Positions 45,680-58,420 are shown, counted from the stretch's first letter. The stretch: DNA of 64,000 bases from Owenia fusiformis (GCA_903813345.2 CAIIXF020000007.1:13376714-13440713), one strand, 5' to 3'. The notes: generated from the letters alone by a model not told the origin. Program-made: numbers and translations.

Positions 45680-46135
45680 AATAAATGTACAATATGTTCA
45701 TAATGAATGTACAATATGTTCATAATGAATGTACAATATGGACATAATGAATGTACAATATGTTCGAAATGAATGTACAATATGAACATAATGAATGTAC
45801 AATATGTTCATAATGAATATACAATATGTTCATAATGAATGTACAATATGAACATAATGAATGTACAATATGTTCATAAGGATGTACAATATGTTCATAA
45901 TGAATGTACAATATGAACATAATGAATGTACAATATGTTCATAATGAATGTGCAACATGAACATAATGAATGTACAAGATGAACATAATAAATGTACAAT
46001 ATGTTCATAATGAATGTACAATATGTTCATAATGAATATACAATATGAACATAATGAAGGTACAATATGTTCGTAATGAATGTACAATATGTTCGTAATG
46101 AATGTACAATATGTTCATAATGAATGTACAATAAG
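45680..46135. repeat. About 21-bp minisatellite, some 22 copies
   Basis: Tandem AATGTACAATATGTTCATAA with variants AACAT/TTCGT. Reads as HYEHIVHSLCSYC-type frames that are artefacts. Confidence 0.95.
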
Positions 46136-47324
46136 TATCACTGCTTACTGCCTGTCAGTTTCATCACATCTTAAACAGATAAATACTGCAAAGGCTATAA
46201 TAATATGTGACTTCTTTCTTACATAAAGTGCAATGTTACATGAGGTAGAAATGTGTATAGTCAAGCTTATAGAGCAAATACGCAACAAGCCTGCATTCTG
46301 CAATCTGGTCTTATTCATACAACAACTACTAAGAAAACATTTCCTACCAACTATAATAGTTCAGTCAGAATAATTATTAAAAATCAAATCTGAATAACAG
46401 TGTATAAAAGATGTTGAATCCATTGCATTTGGTGCAATAGAAGTCTATTAAATGTCTTATGACTGTCCAAAGTTTCCATTTATTATTGCTAACAATTGTT
46501 TTGTTTCACTGTAGTGATACAGAATGAACAAATGTTCTCTGGTAAACTTATGTATTCAGTGTTTTATTAATTCAAAATAAAACATTTGTAAAATGATGTT
46601 CATGGACTTTTCCAAAAGCTTCAGAAATTGAAGTGCTTCTAGCAATCCGAATTGCGTTGTAAATGTTATGATACTAAGCATGGCACGTATAGAGTTATTT
46701 ATAATAATATATAATATGATGCTAAAACTACCTATACTTTGCATGCTCTGCACGTCAAAGCAATCTGATGCAAATCACAGTCATTCTTAAATCATTGCAC
46801 CCTTAGGTGTGATTTTAAACAAATATATAACTCTTTCGAAAAACAATACTGTACACGATTCCTCCAACTAAATTTGAGAACCGTCCAAACATAACTCACC
46901 TAACATAGACATACAATGCCAACAATTCGATAAAATAAGTTTAGAATTGGTTTTTCATCACAAGCATTTTAAATTGGTGTGTAATTAAAATATATTTTAC
47001 ATGATACATCCTTCTAAGAATGTGCCATAATGATATCTCTAGCTGTTGAAGCATAACTAATCTACAAGCGTTCTCAACAAATTTTATTTCATTTAATGAA
47101 GGGTGAAAGTGTAAGTTAAAAAATAAATATAGGTTAATTTTTATCTATACAGAGATTAAATCATAGTACATGTTGAAATGCATTAGCAAATTAATTATAT
47201 CTTATATTATACAATTTATATATGTATTACAACGAGCAGTGTTTTAATTTTAACACTGGGCCATTATTAAGGTTAGTCTTTAATGCTTTAAAGTTATCAC
47301 CAGCTAAGTGAGGTATCCCATCAT
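46136..47324. other. 3' flank and UTR of the thyroid hormone receptor
   Basis: No coding frame seen. TTTATT at 47083-47088 gives a minus-strand AATAAA about 237 bases past the alternative stop at 47325, a candidate polyadenylation signal. Confidence 0.4.
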
Positions 47325-47523
47325 TTAGAGTTGCGTGTAATGTGGCATATCATATTCTGGTGGTAAATTGGGAACAGGCGCCAGGGGTGGCATTGTGTCC
47401 GCCATAGCGTACTGAGGCATTCTGTACTGGGGTGGAGCAGGCGGGCGTGGAGCCTGTTGAGGCATTCCCATTTCATATCGTAATTGGGGGACGATGTCTA
47501 CAAGAGGAGCCAACAGCAGTTCC
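47325..47523 (-). CDS. THR: Alternative Pro-rich C-terminal exon of thyroid receptor
   Basis: If GGCAA|GTAATT (exon end at 48467) is spliced to the acceptor TATTCTGAG, the frame stays open. It adds about 66 residues: [20 protein letters not shown], then a Pro/Met/Tyr-rich stretch with PPEY, ending at TAA. The composition looks coding, but the use of this acceptor is inferred; the acceptor TTTTAG at 47540 would leave the frame. Nuclear receptors call such tails F domains. Confidence 0.6.
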
Positions 47524-50500
47524 CTCAGAATAACAGGCATTACTAAAATGGCAGAAAAACACAAAGGTCAATATATCTGCACTGACTTAGTGTTGCCTAG
47601 AATTCTGGGTTTTGAGACTGGGGAACTACATTGGCCTATCCTCAACCCCATGATATACGCCACACCCACGTGACAAACGTCACGCCCACGTGACATATGC
47701 CAAGCCCACGCGACATACGTCACGCCCACTTTACCCATCATAATGTCAATGAACCAGTCATGGACTGAAAAATTTTGGGTCAGTTACCATGGGTACCAAT
47801 GCAGCATCTTATTTTGATGATGCAGTGTTCCCAGCCTCAAATCTCCAAAACCCTATAGCAACAAAGTAGTAAGTACATACACTACCAATGAATCTGTATT
47901 GTTATTTCTTACACTCTTATATTTTATCTGTGATTTGCATCAGTTACTTATACATGAGCTGAAACATGAGAGCATCGGTGGTGGCTATCAATTTGGCAAA
48001 TTCCATGTGATGTGGTGCCGAGTCCCTTTGAATGCATAAAGCAATTTAATCATCACGCAAGTTTTGGCATTGAAATGTTAAAATTGAGATCTATAGAATA
48101 CTTCTACTAAGAACACTGTAATATATCAAGACTACTGGATGCTCGTCACATATGACATCCCAGTTTTAGTCATATGTAATAGCATTATAAACTTCGCTTC
48201 AATGAGCATTGTTATATGGTTGACTGAGTGCTACAATTCTTCTTATAAAAAGGTATAATCACACTGACAAACATACTGTACTACTTTTACATTGCTTCAG
48301 TTATTTTCAACCTTTGAAATAGTTTTACAACACTACTTATTAAGGAATCATTTTTGGAACTGTCCAATTGCACTCGGTGCTATCCTGAAACATCCTTCTG
48401 TGTCATATTCATTTTTTCAGGACGTTTGCCGATATAAGCTTAATTTTATAGGAACACTTAAATTACTTGCCCCCTTCATCGAACATCTCCAAGAACAATG
48501 GAGGAATATTTCCTGGGCAGTCAAGCTTTATACACAACACACGCTCTGCATGTCTTGTGCTAATTGTACGTAGATCAGTGACTTTCATTAAAATCTTGGC
48601 CCAGTGGACTGGCTGATGCGGTCTAACTTCAGCAATGTAACGTTTGTAAGCGCCCAATACAGCATCTTGAAGTTTTTCAACAACTTCTGGTTCACGCAAA
48701 CCTGTTCGATCTACAAATACAAGTTGTACGCATTCAAATATTATTAGGACACGAGGGAACAAATCAAATACACAAGTCATTCAGTTGATATTGCAAATCT
48801 TATCTTGAGAATGGGTTCTTCCGGCAGTGTGTACAATTGCATTTTAACATCACAAGATAGTAAAGTTAAATCTGCTTCCGTAGAATGGCACATCTGCTAA
48901 GATAAAATGGTAGATTCTTTTAAAATATGAGTAGAGGTTTACCTGATTGCATTAATAATACAGCAGCAAGCAATGCAATTTCAGTTTGGTCCAAATCTAG
49001 TTTAGCAAGGCCTACTGCAAACTCAAATATAGGTTCAACTAGTAAACCAAGTCCTCCAGTATGCATCTGGGATTTGTGCAAAGTTAGACCATTCTGCAAT
49101 GTTAATGTCTGGGCCTCTGGGTTGTACCGACAGGCAGCTCGCAAACATATAATTTCCATGCAGCAGGATTTCAGTAGTAAAATCTGGTCATCAACGTTTA
49201 ACTGCAAGTAGAGTTATTATTTAAATTTTGAGTTTCTTTTTGTGGACATGACACTATTAAGATATGATCTGAGTTGTATATTTAGTTTGTTTCATATGTT
49301 CCAAGATCTGGATAGCATATCTATTGTTTCACTTACTTGGCAAAAGCCTGGAACTCGCTTTGCAAATTCCACAACTTTAACAATGGATGGGGTCATAACT
49401 TGCGCCAATTGTTGCCAAACTTCGGGGTCGGTTCGCTCCCTCGGTTGGGCTTCGCACTCAGGCTGGAAAATCGAATTGATGTGTTACGCAGGGCTACAGT
49501 AAAACATTTATTATTATGTAGGTATAAAACTAGCTAGAATGCCTATGGCTGATTGATAGTATGTATTCTGATGAATAAGGAAAATCAAAACTATCTGATA
49601 TTTGAAGAAATCGTGTGTTCAACAGTTGTGAAAATCATTTTCCATGTATTGACCCATTGATACTTCTTTTTGAGCCCTTCCGTTAATGTTTGAATCATAT
49701 GACGCTTCAACATAGTATGTTTATTTTGTTTTGGAGTCATTTGCTCCTCTGACCAATGGGTTGGATTTAATTCTTGCTATGTAGTCTTTATATATTTTGG
49801 TTAAAATAATCATGAGTCATATGACCAGATGACGTAAGTAACATCGGCTTTTTTTAGCTCATTATTATTTGTTGTTATCGAAGGTTTATTAAGGACATGA
49901 GATTGTGATAATTATAATATGGGCTAGAGAAATAATCTGAAATCGGGAACCATGATAAAAAGGTCTTTTAGAGCCAGTCTGCGGTTTCGTCCAGTCTTTG
50001 TGTTGTAAAAGTTCCCAATTTTGCACACAGAGGAAAAGGATATTGACATAATCAGAAATATTTCTATTATTTACTTCTCAAGAAATAGTTGACTGATATG
50101 CCAGATATACTTCTGCCAAACAAAGCATCGAAACATATAACACTGAAAAAGTAAAATAATATTCTTATATTTGAGGCTCGGGTTGCGGGTGAGTTTACCG
50201 ACTTGCTTGCAATATTGCTTTCTAGTTGTTGTTTACATGTAGTTTTCTGGTGTCGAAGAACTACATGTAATATACAGATATAGTGACATATCTATAATAC
50301 AACACAAACATGTCTAGGGTGCTAAGCTATGTGAAATTAATAACTTACAGTAATAACAGGTCCAATACTCAGCAATTATCACTTAAGAGTCATCGGCTGT
50401 CCTTAGTAAGGTTACTTATGTAATACGAATACGATAAACATATTAACATACACATTATATTACTCCTGTTGTATAATATATTCAATTGCTATACAGGTAG

Positions 50501-53500
50501 GCTGTCCTTAAAATGAACCCAACGCTTCTGACAGAAAATTTCTATACGAATGTATTCTGAATCAAAGTTATAGTTAAGTAACAAAGTTTGAGATTTATCT
50601 TGAGTCCATTACATAGGGTTGAGACTTCCAAGTTTGAAATGGATGGAAATCATTTAACATGTAATTGAGGCCAATATTGAAGTTTGATTTATATACGCTT
50701 GGTCATTGCGTGAAAAGCAGATGAGCTTTATCCACATACTAGCGTTTATTTACTGTCCTATATGACAAGAAATGTGTTCCTCCACATGTCATGGGCTTGT
50801 ATTAAGAGGTGTACAATTAATTGAATATCAAAATAATCATTCAACGGGGAATATGCTCTGTTGATTATGGTGTATAATATATTGGGCTCCACCAAGAGGA
50901 TTATAGAAATGTATAATTAATAAGATTTATAGGCATTTACTTTGAATTTATTGACAGAAATATAAATGATAACACCTGAACTCTCGTTGCCTTCAAGTAA
51001 ATCCTTCAACCCCCGTGATACTATTCTTGTATTTGTTAACAGGCAGATATGTAGGCGGCAAAAACTAATTATATATGGTGTTCGGCTCTAATAGGGTACA
51101 GTTCGAACCGTGGTCAGAATAGTTTATTTGTTAACAGAAACAATGATGGTCAACAAATACATTATAGGTAGGAATATTGCTAACATTGTGACATTACTGT
51201 TTTTGACCCCATAGACATAAGGTTCGCTTGGACGACTGGACACATGTGTCACATTACCCTGTACTACCTGACTTGCATTGTTATCACCTCATCATTGTAA
51301 TAATGCATTTATAATTTGTAGCTTTGTTGGTTGATATACCAGAGAATGATATATCACCATTTCTATGATAGTTTATTTCACCAAAAGGCAGATGGACTTT
51401 CAACGCGCATACAAATGGTGTTCATTATTTTATGTAACGTTGACGACATTCTACTGTTGTCTAGGGCCAACAGATGGCATATTATGTGATAGTGGAACTT
51501 AAAGCTTAATTAATTTGACGGGGCATAATACAGCATTCATGAGATGTCTCTATTTCAATGTGATTTATGCCTTTCTTAGAGTTACATAATGGGAACTCGG
51601 GTAGAATATCTGATAGACGAAGTTGCGTAAGAGTATCGACATGATCCACATTACAGTCCAGGAGTAAACGACTGAAACACATTAAATTCTCAGAAATTTA
51701 GCTGGCCATAAATATTGTGTCAATGACAGAACAGATTATCTTAATGTTTCAGTTTGAAATTCTATATCTCTGTTTATACGAGTATGAGTATACTAGTAGA
51801 TAGAATATCTGTATCAGCTATTTGAATGTGAAAGCAACTTTTAATATGTGTAGTTCAATGCAGAGTTTTAACATTTCAATTAGACCATAGGCATAGCCAT
51901 GGGGGGGGGGTGCAATTGGCGATCGCACCCCCCCCTCCCATAACCAATAAAATATAACCATGAGAAGAAAAGAGCTTTGGAATGCTTTTTATTTGAAGCT
52001 TCTAGCTCAATTTATTATGAAGGAAGTTGCATAAATTTTTGAAAAATTCAAGATACAGTAAATCTTAATTATTGGCTTTTTATGCCATAATCGCATCCCC
52101 TGACTGAAAATAGAATTTTTTGGCGATCGCACCCCCCCCCCCCTGCACTGACTGAAAGCTGGCTACGCCCCTGTAGACATTTCCATTCTTAAACTTCATA
52201 TCCTGCAAATTCCTATATATTAGGCAATAAAATAAAATAAAGTTCTGTCTGCATAATATCACATTGTGATCTAGATAGATAACTAGCTTGACTGACTGAT
52301 ATTCATTTGCCTTCATCATGTTATTTGGCTTACAATAGCCAGGATTTTGTGACTGGGAGGGGGTGGTTCATTTTTTAAATTCATGCAAAAATACTTCCCC
52401 ACCCTCCCCCACACTAAAATTACCTCATCTTACATTAAGTAATAAAGGTATCATAATTTGATCATTGTGGAATTTATTTTATGAAAGTTTAAGATGCAGA
52501 AATTGGTCATTGGTCTTTAATTGGTCTTTAAAAAATAAAAGTATCTTGTATCATTATGAAATAAAATCACAACCATTTTTTAGGGATAAACATGAAGTCC
52601 CATGCGCAAAAGTATTCAAAACATTTTCAAAGTCGTGAATTACTTATAACACATATCTAGACTTAGATACCCTTTGAGACAGTAATCCATTTAGGCTCAT
52701 TCTATTTTCAAGATGACATCTGAATCCATTTTAGAATATTTAACTTGAAACTGGAATAAATATAACATCTGTCTCTGGGTAGTATAGTACATGTATTGTA
52801 TACTAGTAACATCTTATTTAGTCTTGAATACTTCAAAGAACACTAGATATTTGCCTTTAAAAATACATTGAAACAGACTGCAATCTGTCTATGAGTGGAG
52901 GACAGTGAATTCACTCTAGACTAAAACCAAGAAGACAAACCCATAACTTACATCTTATCTAAATAATCTGTCAACTTAAACACTAACGAGTTTTCCAGAG
53001 CTGATCAGATTTGATCAGAACTTTGCAGTTATCTGGAGGACTAATTACACATTGTCAGGTAAACCACCCCATTGGCAAGCCTGTTGGTTGAATGTTCATT
53101 TTGCTTCAAGATATCCAACATACTTGTATCTGAGGTGCTTTACAAAATTTGCCACCGTGATCATATCACAAAACTCAAATACAATGTCTATCCACGAACA
53201 AACCAACAGATTGTTTCTCATCAAAATATTTAATCTCAAGAAAACTGAAATACTTTTCCCAGAATGGTTGTTTAAATACAAATGTTTGTGAAGGTTTTCA
53301 ATGGTAGCGCCCAGCAGATTGATCTTGAATTCAATACATTTACATAATTACATTCGGTCAGACTTGTCGAATTATGTATTTGTTAGGATATCAATATGAC
53401 CGGGGGATTTTCCAGATGGTATTGCAATCCTGATATAAACTAGAAAAAGATCCGAATTCGACGAATACCTCTTGAACAGACACCGTGGGTAGATTACTTC

Positions 53501-56364
53501 AACACGATGAAAAAATACACCTAATCCGGTTCGTGACACTATGAATATGACAACAATACACAGGGGCGTAGCCAACTTTCAGTCAGGAGGGTGCGATTGT
53601 GGCATAAACAAGCTAGAAAATCCTTTAAAAGATTTGTTTCGAATTTTACAAAAATTGATGCAACTTCCTTCAAAATTGAGCTAGGAGCTTCAAATAAAAA
53701 AAGCATTCTAAAGCTCTTTTCTTCCATTCTTCCATTTTTGTTGGTCATCGGGGGGAAGGGGGAGGGGGGGGGGGGGTTCGCACCCCCTGGCTACGCCTAT
53801 GATACAAAACTTCATCCATGTTCAAATACAATTGCTTTCTAAATATCATCAAGACAACATGGCAATTTCATCAAACCATTGGGTCAGTTATGCAAGATTT
53901 TTAGTATTCATGTATGTATGGCAACAACTTCAGTCAGTGACTTCGAAAGCAATTTTAATTAATGACTCTTTGATTTAATCAGGGGAAGGGTAATGATGGG
54001 TCTCAGAGGGGAACAAAGAGATGAATAACCTCCAGTTTCTTAGGTAACCTTTCCCTAGAATTATGTAACCGTTGAAAAGTCCTAAGGATAAGCTTGATTC
54101 ACGTATTTATTCAAGCACCCGCTTCTCAGTGCCTTTTACAACTCGTCTTTTGTCAGCTTCTGTTTGAAGATTCAATTAATTTTGTGAACACGTATTTCTT
54201 CTGAGGTATATTTCATAACATTGTTATATTAAGACAAGCCACACACTTCAATGTGATTATTACATTTATGTCAACCCATTCACAAAGCATCCATCAAAGA
54301 TGCGATTACGAAGAGCATCGGCGACAGCTGCCACAAATGCACTTTCATAGCCAGCTCAAGTAGATGACTGGGGAGAAATCAAGTGAGAAATGATACAAGA
54401 CTACTGGACGTTTCCGGTTATCTTCTATTTCTGAGTGTCAAAGGAACCCGGCTGTTTTGGTTCATCATGAACTGGGAATTATTCAAACGTGCATGGTGCA
54501 TACTATATCTACTAGCTAACTGTATCTTTTACTCTTCATTGTTCTGTATACTTGCTACATACATGTTTCGTTTATTTGAAGATATCTTAAGACTCTTCCC
54601 CACTAGGCTGAATAGTATACTTACTAAAGTATATGTTTTGTTGATTTGTACTGCTGTTTGATCATAAGCTGCTTGTATTTCATCTATAAGGATTCTATCT
54701 TCGTCTGTCAGTTCCTCTCCATAACACCCTTCCTGTTTGGGAACTTTGGCTAGACTGTGTTGTTCCACCCGCCGCCTTTCTCTATTCTCCTCTATCAGCT
54801 TCCTTTTGGCTACCCTCTGTTTGTCGTTTAGTACAACTGAAATATATTAAACAAAATATATGCATACGCTGATTAAGGTAATCTCGGAAAGGGTCTTCCA
54901 AAAGGGTGCTTATTTCCAGAAACTCATTTCACGATAGATCCATATAGGCTATGGTAGCATATATGACACTGATTTGCCGAATTTCGTATGTCAGTTACAT
55001 CTTTTCAAATTGGATGAAGCAAGATAATAAGAGAAGGAGAGAACTTTAAAGTAATTAAAACTTGATTTAATGCTACATTTACTTCTTTTTAAATAACACT
55101 GGCAAGACAGCACGCAACTTTCACTTTGGGAACAAAGCGGTGACAGAGTCCATTGTAGCTGGCCAACCGACCGTACATTCGCACACGGTAGCAACACAGT
55201 ATTGTTACGTCATCCAATATAGAATCACCCTTCATACAACAGACGCGAAGGTGAAAGTGCAAATTCTATTAAAATTGACCATTGTCATTTTCGCCTTTAT
55301 ATAAGAGTTACGAGTCCAGGTGTTGCGCGAATGCCGCTTCTACAAAGGCAGTTTCAATTTTAATTAACGGCGATTCTATGGCAAGACCCCGGTTATGCAA
55401 TTTTTGGCCAGTTAATTTGACGACAAAGTGTTTTGGGGTCATTCGGATCAGTGTTTATGTATAGGGACGGTGACCCGAGGAGTGATCCCAGCCCGATGCA
55501 ATTACTTCTCTTCAATAGTCAGACAATGGATCTAACATTACCATAAAAATGCCTCATAATTCAATCGTGAATCACAAACATGCACTGAATTGTATTGTGC
55601 CCTTCCTGCTCTATGAGGAGATTCCCAAAGACACTTGACATTCGTTTAAGAACCTTATTTACACTATTTGAAAATAATAAAATCGGAAAACTGAGATGCC
55701 TAATCACATTTTCCTCGAAGAACCATGGCAACATTTCGCTATGCTGGTCCATGCAGTTTTTGTGTTTTTTCAAATGTTTTCCATTTGGTATATGGAATAG
55801 CCATGTCTGTATAGTTTTGAAAATATGATTTCTCTTTTTAGGTTATTAAATATACCAGTAATTCACTTACGATCTGTGGCCATGCCAACTGCTAAGCATT
55901 TTCTATAACGGCATTGTTGACATTGGTTTCGTGTTGTTTTGTCGATGACACAATTATTGTTCCACTTACAGTGGTATTTGAGATTTTTCTGTATCGTCCT
56001 TCGAAAGAAACCCTGCAAAGGAAAATATGAATCGTAATACCTGTTATGAGATGAAATTATTGCAATAATATTGAAAAATTACCATATACTTGACTTAAAC
56101 TCTCGTGATTATTTACTAAAATTTGATAAATGGTCCAGGTTTGAAAAAACTTTCGTTTCGTATTGATTTATGGATGGATTTCAAGCCATTCAAACTAATG
56201 AAGAGGGACGTATCAATATTCTGTTATTGTGAGTCCACGCACCTTGCAACCTTCACAGGTCATGCATCTGTAATGATATCCTGTTGCCGCGTCACTGCAC
56301 ACTACACATGGTTCTGGTCCATTCGTTAAGTCCATATAACTAGGGATGTATGGAGTCCCTCCCA
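47325..56364 (-). CDS. THR: Thyroid hormone receptor (nuclear receptor NR1A), N-terminus not located
   Basis: Minus-strand exons 56243-56364, 55871-56012, 54625-54836, 49337-49462, 48943-49201 and 48463-48710 join in phase into 369 residues plus stop; exon 47325-47523 is an alternative end. They encode [20 protein letters not shown], a C4 zinc finger with P-box CEGCKGFFRR, a second finger ending CLAVGMATD, the hinge [20 protein letters not shown], and a ligand-binding domain ([51 protein letters not shown] as AF-2). These are thyroid-receptor hallmarks: a DNA-binding, hormone-gated transcription factor, usually as RXR heterodimer. Only the variable A/B domain is missing; see the finding at 60587. 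Confidence 0.93.
47650..47735. repeat. Four imperfect about 20-bp repeats with E-box and CRE-like words
   Basis: CACGCCCACGTGACATATGC and variants repeat in the thyroid receptor's last intron. They include CACGTG twice and TACGTCA/AACGTCA three times. Regulatory role unproven. Confidence 0.5.
48463..48710 (-). CDS. THR: Thyroid receptor exon, LBD helices 9-12 and AF-2, with stop
   Basis: Encodes [40 protein letters not shown] and [13 protein letters not shown], then TAA (48465-48463). The stop overlaps a possible donor: GGCAA|GTAATT. Confidence 0.94.
48943..49201 (-). CDS. THR: Thyroid receptor exon, LBD helices 4-8
   Basis: 259 bp, acceptor CTTGCAG, donor TCAG|GTAAAC. Encodes [35 protein letters not shown] and [19 protein letters not shown]. 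Confidence 0.95.
49337..49462 (-). CDS. THR: Thyroid receptor exon, LBD helices 2-3
   Basis: 126 bp, acceptor TTTTCCAG, donor CCAA|GTAAGT, phase 0. Encodes [19 protein letters not shown], matching TPAITRVVDFAKKLPMFCE. Confidence 0.93.
49463..51885. other. THR: Thyroid receptor intron, no gene seen
   Basis: Long intron between the hinge and LBD exons; no coding frame or bounded repeat before the MITE at 51886. Confidence 0.5.
51886..52173. mobile_element. MITE with CATAGGCATAGCC termini
   Basis: 288 bp; ends CATAGGCATAGCC and GGCTACGCCCCTG are inverted repeats. TAGAC flanks both sides (51881-51885, 52174-52178), a 5-bp target duplication. G/C homopolymers lie near each end around GCGATCGCACC. 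Confidence 0.85.
53561..53801. mobile_element. Second MITE of the same family, opposite orientation
   Basis: 241 bp; ends CAGGGGCGTAGCC and GGCTACGCCTATG, flanked by ATACA (53556-53560, 53802-53806). Shares AACTTTCAGTCAG and the G-run with the copy at 51886. Confidence 0.85.
54625..54836 (-). CDS. THR: Thyroid receptor exon, hinge
   Basis: 212 bp, acceptor ATATTTCAG, donor TTTA|GTAAGT. Encodes [20 protein letters not shown] then a charged hinge and helix 1 ([20 protein letters not shown]). Confidence 0.92.
55871..56012 (-). CDS. THR: Thyroid receptor exon, second zinc finger
   Basis: 142 bp, donor AGATC|GTAAGT. Encodes [39 protein letters not shown] and LAVGMATD. It is three residues shorter than vertebrate receptors between KNL and the next cysteine. 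Confidence 0.95.
56243..56364 (-). CDS. THR: Thyroid receptor exon, first zinc finger
   Basis: 122 bp, acceptor TTTATTTCAG, donor CAAG|GTGCGT, entering at phase 1. Encodes [20 protein letters not shown], then [18 protein letters not shown]. Confidence 0.94.
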
Positions 56365-56469
56365 CTGAAATAAAAAAATCAGTTAAGAAAATTGGAACAT
56401 ATGAGTATGACCGGTTCGAGTTGGCGTATTTGCTTATCAGTTTTATTAATTTCAGTTGAAAACATCATA

Positions 56470-56475
56470 CCTTGT
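56470..56475. repeat. Left target-site duplication CCTTGT
   Basis: CCTTGT immediately before the AGT terminus, identical to 60587-60592. Confidence 0.9.
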
Positions 56476-56909
56476 AGTAGATATAAAATGTCAGGTTCTG
56501 GCTCGCCACGGGCCGCCACGGGCCGCCACGGGCCCGGGGCTTTCAAAATCTCTGAGAGATAAAGATGAGCAGGAGATATAGATGAGCAGGAGATAAATTA
56601 ATTGAATGGGGATTAGGAGATAACTTAATTGGATGGGGCTTTCATCTTAAATGAGTGTTAGATAAGATGCGCATGACATCATTGTTATCTTAAATGAGTG
56701 TTAGATAAGATGCGCATGACATCATTGTTATCTTAAATGGGTGAGAGATAAGATGCGCATGACATCATTGTTATCTTAAATGGGTGAGAGATAAGATGCG
56801 CATGACATCATTGTTATCTTAAATGGGTGAGAGATAAGATGCGCATGACATCATTGTTATCTTAAATGGGTGAGAGATAAGATGCGCATGACATCATTGT
56901 TATCTTAAA
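56476..56909 (+). repeat. Left TIR of the Polinton, with six 43-bp units
   Basis: Begins AGTAGATATAAAATGTCAGG, then three CCGCCACGGG-type units, then a spacer. About six 43-bp units follow (ATAAGATGCGCATGACATCA TTGTTATCTT...): two with GAGTGTT and four with GGGTGAGAG. Confidence 0.92.
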
Positions 56910-57641
56910 TGGGTGAGAAATGTATTTCTTGGACTGAATAGTAAAGTACAAAATAAATCCCTTTAATATTATTTTAAATTTGGTATAATCCATTGACAGT
57001 GTTTACAATTCTACTTTCAATATTAACCCAACATTGAAAAGAATCAATAATCCTATTGAGCTGGTCAAACAAATACTGTTGGCATAAAAGGAAAGAGAAC
57101 TGGATTTTGGATTAAATATGAGTACAGATGAAAAGGTTTATTTATTTAAGTCCTATATTGAATTGACCGTTGAAAAGGTTTATTTATTGAAGTCCTATAT
57201 TGAATTGACCATTTGATCTTACTCTACTTGATTTCAACAATAATGGTCTTTTAATGTAATAATTGAATGTTGACATTTAACTGTGTCATCACAATGTTAA
57301 TCCTTCATATTCTAGAACATCTTTTGTTTACAGTGTTAATCCCCTTTTTCAAAAACAGATTATAGCGATGAGTCATTATTCTGGAAGGTTCCAGAAGTTT
57401 GACAGAAAAATCTATTGAATGTATCTTAAGAATATAAATAATCTTTCAACTTTCTAATCTGGAATGGTCAATAACAACAAGAACTACATTAATTCACGAC
57501 ATCAGTTTCTAAGAATATCACGACATCAGATGTTGAATAGAAGTTGATATTGATGCCACTTGACAATATATATTGAGTGAAATATTCAAATCTTTATCAT
57601 TTCAATCCTCATACTTGATATATACACATCAACTAAAAACC

Positions 57642-58016
57642 ATGAAACTAGTACCATATGTAGACAACCCAGAACACTGGTTGAAACTTATTAGAGCTGG
57701 TAGACAGAATAGATTGAAAGTATCTCAAACAGGAAGAGGGTGGATAGGCATAGATGACATTAAAGAAGATACTAAACCGGTACAAATCATTTCACCCATG
57801 ACTGCAGTTGTCGACAGAGCAAAGGCACAATTGAAACGTCAACATGAAGATATGAAATATGAAGAGTATAGACCATCTAAAGAGAAACAACAAAACTCTG
57901 TAAATATAAAGAAGAAACATCCATTCAAACAGAAAAAACGAAACACTTCGAATACAAGAAAGAAACGGACATTCTTATACAAACCACCTGGTATCCCAGC
58001 AAGGATGGACGATTAA
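57642..58016 (+). CDS. Small basic Polinton protein (124 aa)
   Basis: Starts at ATG 57642 (MKLVPYVDNPEHW); the open frame extends 23 codons further up but without a better ATG. The first half is globular-looking with GRGWIGI near residue 43. The second half, about residues 75-118, is very Lys/Arg-rich (KKKHPFKQKKRNTSNTRKKR), suggesting nucleic-acid binding. I do not recognise the family with certainty; a DNA-condensing core protein of a Polinton/adintovirus-like particle would fit the position and charge. It lies 496 bp upstream of the ATPase on the same strand. Confidence 0.7.
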   Translation: MKLVPYVDNPEHWLKLIRAGRQNRLKVSQTGRGWIGIDDIKEDTKPVQIISPMTAVVDRAKAQLKRQHEDMKYEEYRPSKEKQQNSVNIKKKHPFKQKKRNTSNTRKKRTFLYKPPGIPARMDD

Positions 58017-58109
58017 AGTTATTTGTATATAATACTGAACGATATGAATAAAAATAAATAACTAAAGTTTCAAATGTTGTTTGCTATTTACATTCATTTA
58101 CAAATGTTT

Positions 58110-58420
58110 GAATATGTATGAACATTAGTTAGCATTACCTCATTAGCATCTGTTAGCATTATCATTAGCATATGTTAGCATCTGTTAGCATTATCATTAG
58201 CATCTGTTAGCATTAGCATTACCATTAGCATCTATTAGCATCATCATTAGCATATGTTAGCATCTGTTAGCATTAGTATCTGTTAGCATTAGCATTACCA
58301 TTAGCATCTATTAGCATCATCATTAGCATATGTTAGCATCTGTTAGCATTAGTATCTGTTAGCATTAGCATTACCATTAGCATCTATTAGCATTAGCAAC
58401 TGTTAGCATACATTTAAATT
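58110..58420. repeat. Degenerate TTAGCAT(CTG) repeat between the two Polinton genes
   Basis: About 25 imperfect copies of TTAGCATCTG/TTAGCATTA in nested higher-order units, just upstream of the ATPase gene. Confidence 0.85.

Noticed and set aside
45720-46087. HYEHIVHSLCSYC repeat proteins on the minus strand
   Set aside because: Pure translation of a 21-bp AT-rich minisatellite.
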